Assembly (NCBI GenBank): GCA_022486705.1
Contig: JAKVKC010000007.1
Coordinates: 1 to 64,000 of the forward strand
DNA length: 64,000 bases
Reading direction: 5' to 3'
DNA from: Solobacterium sp.
GTDB lineage: Bacteria > Bacillota_I > Bacilli_A > Erysipelotrichales > Erysipelotrichaceae
Part shown: in pieces, positions 58,532 to 64,000 of the stretch
How positions within the stretch are numbered: position 1 is the stretch's first letter
Layout of the letters: each line of letters begins with the position of its first letter
Translations under genes and position numbers: made by a program
The notes under the pieces: generated by a model
Database searches by the model: none
Seen by the model: only the letters and a program-made list of their open reading frames with translations
Told to the model about the DNA's origin: nothing

Positions 58532-61423
58532 ATGGAATTGAAACTGAATGAGAAGTACCATGGCTTTGCTTTGAAAAAGATACAGGACCTGAAAGACTGT
58601 GAGGGAACACTGTATGAATTTGAACATCAGAAGACAGGCGCACAGCTCGTCTGGCTGGATCGCAGAGATGCCAACAAGACATTTGCGATAACATTTAAAA
58701 CGATCCCCAGCGATGATACGGGCGTCTTTCATATACTGGAACATTCTGTATTGAATGGTTCCAGGAAATATCCGGTGAAAGAACCGTTTGTACAGCTGCT
58801 GAAGAGCTCCATGCAGACATTCCTGAATGCCTTTACCGCACCGGATAAAACAATGTATCCTGTTTCATCCCGCAATGATAAAGACTTTATGAATCTGATG
58901 TCGGTCTATATGGATGCAGTATTTCATCCGGCCATCTATACCAATCCGAATATCTTTTATCAGGAAGGGTGGCATTATGAGATCCGGGATGAAAAGGAAG
59001 CACCTGTATATAAAGGCGTTGTCTTAAATGAAATGAAGGGCGCATTCTCATCCGTAGACGAGACCATGATTGATGAACTGAACCGCATGCTGTTCAAAGA
59101 TAACTGCTATCAGTATGTATCCGGCGGGGATCCCGAACATATTACCGATCTGACCTATGAGAAGTTCATTGAGACACATCAGAAGTTCTATCATCCTTCC
59201 AATGCCAGAGTCTGGCTGGATGGCGATCTCGATATTGATGCATGTTTGGCTTTTATCAATGATGAATACTTCTCCATGTATCAGAAAGAAGATAAGAACT
59301 TTTCTATACCGATGCAGACGGCTGAAAAAGCAGCGGTCAGAAAATGTGTGTATGAGATCGAGGAAGAAGATCAGATCAAAGACCGCACACAGATCTCTAT
59401 TGCTAAGATCATTGCTTCCTATGATGAAGTAGAAAAGAATCTGGCTTGGTCGGCTCTGGATGATGTTGTTGTGGCCAACAATGAATCCTTGCTGAAAAAG
59501 AATATTATTGATGCCGGACTTGGAGAAGATGTAGAACTTGGTGTTTACAATGGCATTCAGCAGCCTTGGGCTGTTCTGACGATCCGCAATACCAATGAAG
59601 ATCAATACGAGGCATTGCATAAAGTGATCCATGATACGGCTGAAGCTCTGGTCAAAGAGGGCCTGAATCATGATGAGATCATTGCCACACTGAATCAGAT
59701 GGAATTCAAGTATCGTGAGAAACATGAACCAGCCGGTCTGATGTATGCCGAAAGAGCGATGAACAGCTGGCTGTATGAAGGAGATCCTGCGCTGTATCTG
59801 CAGGAAGGAGAGATCTTTGAACAGCTGCGCCAGAAAGTCAAAGATGGCTATTTTGAAGAACTGTTAAAAGATTTTCTGCTGGATGAAGATCACCTGCAGA
59901 CGGTCATTGCAGTACCGTCAAAGAAGGCAGGCGCAGAAAGGATCAAGCGCGAAAATACAAAACTGCAGGAAGCGAAGAAGTCATGGGGCATGCATGTCAG
60001 CGATTATGTTTCGCTGAATGAGAACTTAGATAATTGGCAGGCGGCGGAAGATATTCCGGAAGCTCTGGATACATTGCCGAAGCTGTCTCTAAATGATATT
60101 CAGAAAGAACCAGTGCCTTTTCCGTATGAAGAAAAAGAGATCAGCGGGGTACCTGTACTGATCCATCCGCAGGAAGACGGTATTGTATATCTGAACCTGT
60201 ATTTCAATCTGGCTGGTATTACCCGCGATCATTTAGCTTCGCTTGGCTTCTGGTCGACTTTGATGACGAACCTGCGTACGAAGGAACATACCTTATCGCA
60301 GCTGCAGGAAAATATGAAAAGAGATCTCGGCGATCTCGGCATTTATTTAGAGGCATATTCACAGCGGAATGAAGCAGATTCCTGCTATCCGATCATTGGC
60401 GTTTCTATTTCTGCACTGCAGCAGAATATTCATAAAGCAGTCCCGATCCTGAAAGAGATCCTGTTTGATACCATGTATGAGAAAGAACCAATTCTTTCTC
60501 TGCTGAAGCAGGACAATGAAAGCTTCCGTCAGGAACTGATCAATGCAGGTCATGGCGATGCCATGCGCAGAGCAGCGGCTCATCAAAGCGCAGAAGGTGT
60601 CTTCCGTGAATTTGTCGGCGGGTATGAAAGCGGCCTTTATGAGAAGGAACTGGAAGATGCGTATGATGACAAGTTTGCGACCTTTCAGCAGGAATGTGAG
60701 ATGTATGCGGACATCATCTTCTCAAAGGCAAGAGTGACCGTCTCTATCAGCGGCAGTGAAAATATGGATACCGTTAAAGAAGTCATTTCCATGCTGCATG
60801 ACTATGATGCCAATAAAGCAAAGATGCATTATCCGCTGTTAGCAGAAGACAGACAGTCGCTGATGATCCCAGCTGGCATTGCCTATGGTGCGATCAATAC
60901 AAATATCACGCATTTCAGCTATGGCTATGAACCATGCATGAAAGTCATGGCGCATATCCTGACTTATGATTGGCTGTGGAATGAAGTCAGAGTCAAGGGC
61001 GGTGCCTATGGCACGGGCTTTGCGGTCAATGAGAATGGCAGTATTGGAATCTATTCCTACCGCGATCCGGACCCAATGAATCTGTACCATGCGGCCATGG
61101 ATGCAGCAGACTATCTCATTCAGTTAGCAGACAGCGATCTTGATCTCGATCAGATGATCATTGGGACAATTGCATCTGGCGAGCCATTGCTGTCACCGGC
61201 CATGAAGGTGAGAGTCGGCGATGCGATGTATTTCAGCCATGTGGATTATGCCATGCGGGCCAAAGGCAGAACAGAACTTCTGTCCATGCATAAGAAACAG
61301 CTGAAGGAATATGGCGAGATGCTGAAAGAAGTACTTGCGGGAAGTTCGATCTGTGTCATCGGTTCAAAAGAAAAAATAGAAGGCTGTGAAGAATTGAAAT
61401 TGAAACCATTGCAGCAGCTGTAG
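58532..61423 (+). CDS. M16C family insulinase-like metallopeptidase
   Basis: A 963-residue zinc peptidase related to presequence protease (PreP/Cym1) and falcilysin. The inverted zinc motif HxxEH is present as FHILEHSVLNG near residue 70, and the distal Glu is expected in the segment VVLNEMKGAFSS (about 165). The M16C-associated middle domain and an inactive C-terminal M16 half follow. The clam-shell chamber degrades peptides up to a few tens of residues. No signal peptide, so cytoplasmic. Strong ribosome site (GGAGG), own promoter and terminator. Confidence 0.94.
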   Translation: MELKLNEKYHGFALKKIQDLKDCEGTLYEFEHQKTGAQLVWLDRRDANKTFAITFKTIPSDDTGVFHILEHSVLNGSRKYPVKEPFVQLLKSSMQTFLNAFTAPDKTMYPVSSRNDKDFMNLMSVYMDAVFHPAIYTNPNIFYQEGWHYEIRDEKEAPVYKGVVLNEMKGAFSSVDETMIDELNRMLFKDNCYQYVSGGDPEHITDLTYEKFIETHQKFYHPSNARVWLDGDLDIDACLAFINDEYFSMYQKEDKNFSIPMQTAEKAAVRKCVYEIEEEDQIKDRTQISIAKIIASYDEVEKNLAWSALDDVVVANNESLLKKNIIDAGLGEDVELGVYNGIQQPWAVLTIRNTNEDQYEALHKVIHDTAEALVKEGLNHDEIIATLNQMEFKYREKHEPAGLMYAERAMNSWLYEGDPALYLQEGEIFEQLRQKVKDGYFEELLKDFLLDEDHLQTVIAVPSKKAGAERIKRENTKLQEAKKSWGMHVSDYVSLNENLDNWQAAEDIPEALDTLPKLSLNDIQKEPVPFPYEEKEISGVPVLIHPQEDGIVYLNLYFNLAGITRDHLASLGFWSTLMTNLRTKEHTLSQLQENMKRDLGDLGIYLEAYSQRNEADSCYPIIGVSISALQQNIHKAVPILKEILFDTMYEKEPILSLLKQDNESFRQELINAGHGDAMRRAAAHQSAEGVFREFVGGYESGLYEKELEDAYDDKFATFQQECEMYADIIFSKARVTVSISGSENMDTVKEVISMLHDYDANKAKMHYPLLAEDRQSLMIPAGIAYGAINTNITHFSYGYEPCMKVMAHILTYDWLWNEVRVKGGAYGTGFAVNENGSIGIYSYRDPDPMNLYHAAMDAADYLIQLADSDLDLDQMIIGTIASGEPLLSPAMKVRVGDAMYFSHVDYAMRAKGRTELLSMHKKQLKEYGEMLKEVLAGSSICVIGSKEKIEGCEELKLKPLQQL

Positions 61424-61450
61424 ACCAGGAAAATATCCTGGTTTTCTTTT
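61424..61450 (+). terminator. terminator of the M16C gene
   Basis: ACCAGGA-AAATA-TCCTGGT followed by TTTCTTTT. Confidence 0.88.
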
Positions 61451-61458
61451 GCCTGCTG

Positions 61459-61488
61459 TTGCTAACATATCTGCCAGCATGCTAAAAT
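61459..61488 (+). promoter_or_regulatory. promoter of the heterodimeric ABC exporter
   Basis: TTGCTA (61459-61464), 18 bases, TAAAAT (61483-61488) preceded by TG-N (extended -10); 21 bases before the ATG. Confidence 0.65.
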
Positions 61489-61509
61489 ATGCAATACTAA
61501 GGAATAAAT

Positions 61510-63330
61510 ATGGAAAAGAAAGATAGGTTTCAGACAAGAACACAGATGATCATGTACTTCCTGCGGGGATCAAAGAGATATTTTGCAGTATCCATTTTTT
61601 TTGCCTGCATGGTATCTGTCTTTGATCTGATCAATCCAAAGATCATATCTTTTACGGTCGATTCCCTGCTGGATTCTCAGACGGTACAGCTTCCATCTAT
61701 CTTGAATAGCTGGATCGCAGAGATCGGCGGAATGGGATATCTGCGTACACATCTGTGGCTGATTGCCTGTGCGGTCCTGTTCGTGGCGGCTTTGGGTGCA
61801 CTGTCAAGATTCCTCTTCAATCTTTACAACTCGATCGGGGCGGAACATTTGGTCAAGACAATGCGCGATTCTCTGTTCGATCATATTCTGCATCTTCCCT
61901 TTTCCTGGCACAGTGAGAATCATACCGGCGATATTATTCAAAGATGTACCTCTGATGTTGAACAGATCAAGATGTTCCTTTCAGAACAGCTGACGGCACT
62001 TTTTCGGATCATTGTCATGATCTGTCTGACCTTGTATTTTATGTTTTCGATGAATTGGAAATTGGCTTTGGCAGCGGCAGTGTTTATTCCTATCGTTGTC
62101 TGCTACTCCTTCTTCTTTCATACACGGATCGGAAGTTCTTTTGAAAAAGCAGATATTGAAGAAGGAAAGCTTTCTTCGATTGTGCAGGAAAATCTGACCG
62201 GTGTGCGTGTTGTGCGTGCCTTTGGCCGTGAGAAATATGAACAGGATCGTTTTGATAAGCAGAATGGCAAGTATACAGGCATGTGGGTCCATCTGATGAA
62301 GCTGCTGGCAGCGTTCTGGATGAGCTCCGATCTGTTCTCTTATGGTCAAGTCATCGCCGTACTTGCGTATGGTTCAGTATTGGCTGTCCATGGTGAGATC
62401 ACACCGGGGAATTATATCGCGTTCGTCAGCTATACGATGATGCTGATGTGGCCGATCCGCAACTTGGGCAGAGTCATTTCAAATTTAAGCAAAGCCGGTA
62501 TTTCTATTGACCGTCTGCGCTATATCATGAACAGTGAAACAGAACAGGATCTGCCGCAGGCAAAGACACCGGACATGTCCAAGGATATTGTTTTCGACAA
62601 TGTATCCTACCAGTATGACAATGGTTCCGCGGAGATCTTGGATCATGTATCCTTTACAGTAAAAGCAGGAAGTACCGTCGGCATCCTTGGCGGCACAGGC
62701 TCTGGCAAAAGCACACTGATGTATCTATTAGATCGTCTGTATGATCTGAAGGATGGAACGATTTCCATCGGCGGCGTTGATATTCGTGAAATGAAAGCAG
62801 AATGGGTCCGGCAGAATGTCGGCATGGTCCTGCAGGAACCGTATCTCTTCTCACGTTCTTTAGGTGAGAATATCAAGATCGCAGAACCGGAAGCAGATAT
62901 TGAAGAGATCCAGCATGCCGCAAAGATCGCATCTTTAGATCATGCGGTCGAACATTTCAAAGAAGGATATGAGACCTTTGTCGGAGAACGCGGTGTAACC
63001 TTATCCGGCGGACAGAAACAGAGAGCAGCGATTGCTCAGATGCTGATCAGGAAACCGCCGATCATGGTCTTTGATGATTCTTTGAGTGCTGTCGATGCAG
63101 AAACAGATGCGAAGATCCGTGCTTCTTTAAAAGAGAATACCGGCGGCAGTACGGTGATCCTGATTGCTCATCGCATCACGACGCTGATGAAGGCAGATCA
63201 GATCATTGTCATGGACCAGGGAAAGATCTCAGAAGCTGGTACACATGAAGAACTGATGGCGAAGAATGGCATCTATAAAAAGATCTATGACCTTCAAAGC
63301 AGAAGCAGTGCAGAGGAGGTGCAGGTATGA
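61510..63330 (+). CDS. ABC exporter half-transporter, degenerate catalytic site
   Basis: A 606-residue ABC half-exporter with six membrane helices (about residues 20-310) and a C-terminal ATPase. Walker A is GGTGSGKST (about 394-402) and the signature LSGGQKQR is canonical. Walker B reads IMVFDDSLSAVD: the catalytic Glu is Asp. A degenerate site in one half is typical of heterodimers such as BmrCD, LmrCD and TM287/288. It overlaps the next half-transporter gene by 4 bases, which supports pairing. Probable substrates are drugs or lipids. Confidence 0.93.
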   Translation: MEKKDRFQTRTQMIMYFLRGSKRYFAVSIFFACMVSVFDLINPKIISFTVDSLLDSQTVQLPSILNSWIAEIGGMGYLRTHLWLIACAVLFVAALGALSRFLFNLYNSIGAEHLVKTMRDSLFDHILHLPFSWHSENHTGDIIQRCTSDVEQIKMFLSEQLTALFRIIVMICLTLYFMFSMNWKLALAAAVFIPIVVCYSFFFHTRIGSSFEKADIEEGKLSSIVQENLTGVRVVRAFGREKYEQDRFDKQNGKYTGMWVHLMKLLAAFWMSSDLFSYGQVIAVLAYGSVLAVHGEITPGNYIAFVSYTMMLMWPIRNLGRVISNLSKAGISIDRLRYIMNSETEQDLPQAKTPDMSKDIVFDNVSYQYDNGSAEILDHVSFTVKAGSTVGILGGTGSGKSTLMYLLDRLYDLKDGTISIGGVDIREMKAEWVRQNVGMVLQEPYLFSRSLGENIKIAEPEADIEEIQHAAKIASLDHAVEHFKEGYETFVGERGVTLSGGQKQRAAIAQMLIRKPPIMVFDDSLSAVDAETDAKIRASLKENTGGSTVILIAHRITTLMKADQIIVMDQGKISEAGTHEELMAKNGIYKKIYDLQSRSSAEEVQV

Positions 63331-64000
63331 ACGACGATGATAAAAATATCAAACTGAAGTGGTTCGGCATCCCGCAGCTGCTTCCGTTTGCGAAGAAGTA
63401 TAAAGTACGTATTATCTGGATGATCATTTTAGGAATCATTACATCCCTGATCGATGCAGTTTATCCGCTGTTCAATCAGTATGCATTGAATCATTTTGTG
63501 CTCGGCAATACATTGGATACATTGGGATTCTTCATTCTTGCATATCTGGTCATTCTTGTCTGCCAAGTCATTCTGAACTTTCTGAGCGTATACTGGACCG
63601 GACTGATTGAAATGAGCGTGGATCGGGATCTGCGCAGTGCTTCCTTCAATCATCTGCAGGAACTGTCCTTTGCCTATTTCAATCAGAACAATGTAGGCTA
63701 TGTACAGGCACGTGTCATGAGCGATACCGGCAAGATCGGTGAAATGGTATCCTGGCGGATGATGGATATTGTATGGAATGGTTCCTATCTGATCTTTGTC
63801 TTTGTCAACATGTTCCTGATCAATGCGGAATTGGCACTTTATATTCTGCTTCTGGTACCGATTGCTGTGCTGATCATTGCTTTATTTCAAAAGAAGCTGG
63901 TCGTCCTCAATCGGAAGATCCGTGAGATCAACAGCCGTATTACCGGCAACTTCAATGAAGGAATTACCGGTGCGAAATCGATCAAGACACTGGTCGTTGA
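63327..64000 (+). CDS. ABC exporter partner half-transporter (partial, runs off the window)
   Basis: The first 224 codons of a second ABC half-exporter, with no stop before the window end. It begins MNDDDKNIKLKWFG, overlapping the previous stop (ATGA) and preceded by GAGGAGG 7 bases upstream. Hydrophobic segments at about residues 30-52, 65-90, 142-165 and 167-188 match the transmembrane domain, and LQELSFAYFNQNNVGYVQARVMSDTG is the usual intracellular loop. It should carry the intact catalytic site, but that lies outside the window. Confidence 0.9.
   Translation, partial: MNDDDKNIKLKWFGIPQLLPFAKKYKVRIIWMIILGIITSLIDAVYPLFNQYALNHFVLGNTLDTLGFFILAYLVILVCQVILNFLSVYWTGLIEMSVDRDLRSASFNHLQELSFAYFNQNNVGYVQARVMSDTGKIGEMVSWRMMDIVWNGSYLIFVFVNMFLINAELALYILLLVPIAVLIIALFQKKLVVLNRKIREINSRITGNFNEGITGAKSIKTLVV

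Overview
The window reads as a Bacillota (Firmicutes) chromosome, most likely from the Erysipelotrichaceae or a close relative. The signs are the gene orders rpmH-rnpA-yidC-jag, pth-mfd-rqcP-divIC and tmk-holB-ricT-rsmI, dense Shine-Dalgarno sites, U-tailed hairpin terminators after most operons, moderate G+C (about 40-45 % by eye), and TGA used as a stop. The genus is not determined. No rRNA, tRNA, CRISPR array, transposase or prophage gene was seen.

Layout. 0-3 kb, minus strand: jag, yidC, rnpA, rpmH with a strong promoter, then a VanY-type carboxypeptidase whose catalytic Glu is replaced by Met. 3.3-9.9 kb: a TPR-like membrane protein, pth, mfd, rqcP, a DivIC-like protein and a lipoprotein. 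9.5-12.3 kb: a small unknown gene, a 5'-nucleotidase-like phosphoesterase and a divergent Cys-based phosphatase. 12.6-16.3 kb: a phosphonate-type ABC importer. 16.4-19.1 kb: a transmembrane hybrid histidine kinase with a substrate-binding-protein sensor. 19.2-27.6 kb: gpmI, a MATE exporter, a 1537-residue multi-PAS hybrid kinase and a nitroreductase. 27.8-33.2 kb: a nucleotide-salvage and house-cleaning group (nucleoside phosphorylase, DNPH1-like hydrolase, Nudix hydrolase, MTA/SAH nucleosidase) around an S9 peptidase, then an EamA exporter. 33.3-35.3 kb: a DUF4143 remnant, arginase, and queT behind a preQ1 riboswitch. 35.3-40.5 kb: a YtrA-like GntR regulator with a near-ideal operator heading an ABC operon, then an XRE membrane regulator. 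40.6-44.8 kb: a GH1 glucosidase, a TetR regulator and oleate hydratase. 45.0-49.4 kb: tmk, holB, ricT with an Asn/Arg-rich tail, rsmI and a PrsW-type protease. 49.4-53.3 kb: an A+T-rich stretch encoding a repeat-built surface protein. 53.4-56.5 kb: an FHA membrane protein, an unusual zinc-ribbon/sigma4-like/TM/TPR/YD-repeat protein and a lipoprotein. 56.6-64 kb: an XRE-AbrB regulator with a small ABC exporter, an M16C peptidase, and a heterodimeric ABC exporter that runs off the window.

Most of the window is housekeeping. The strongest candidate for something new is 48.7-56.5 kb, where a PrsW-like intramembrane protease, an FHA membrane protein and a single-pass protein with a cytoplasmic sigma4-like helix-turn-helix and an extracytoplasmic TPR/YD region lie close together. 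They could form an envelope-sensing pathway based on regulated proteolysis, but this is inference. Promoters repeatedly show extended -10 elements (TGN before the hexamer), and two of them sit so close to the start codon that leaderless mRNAs are predicted.
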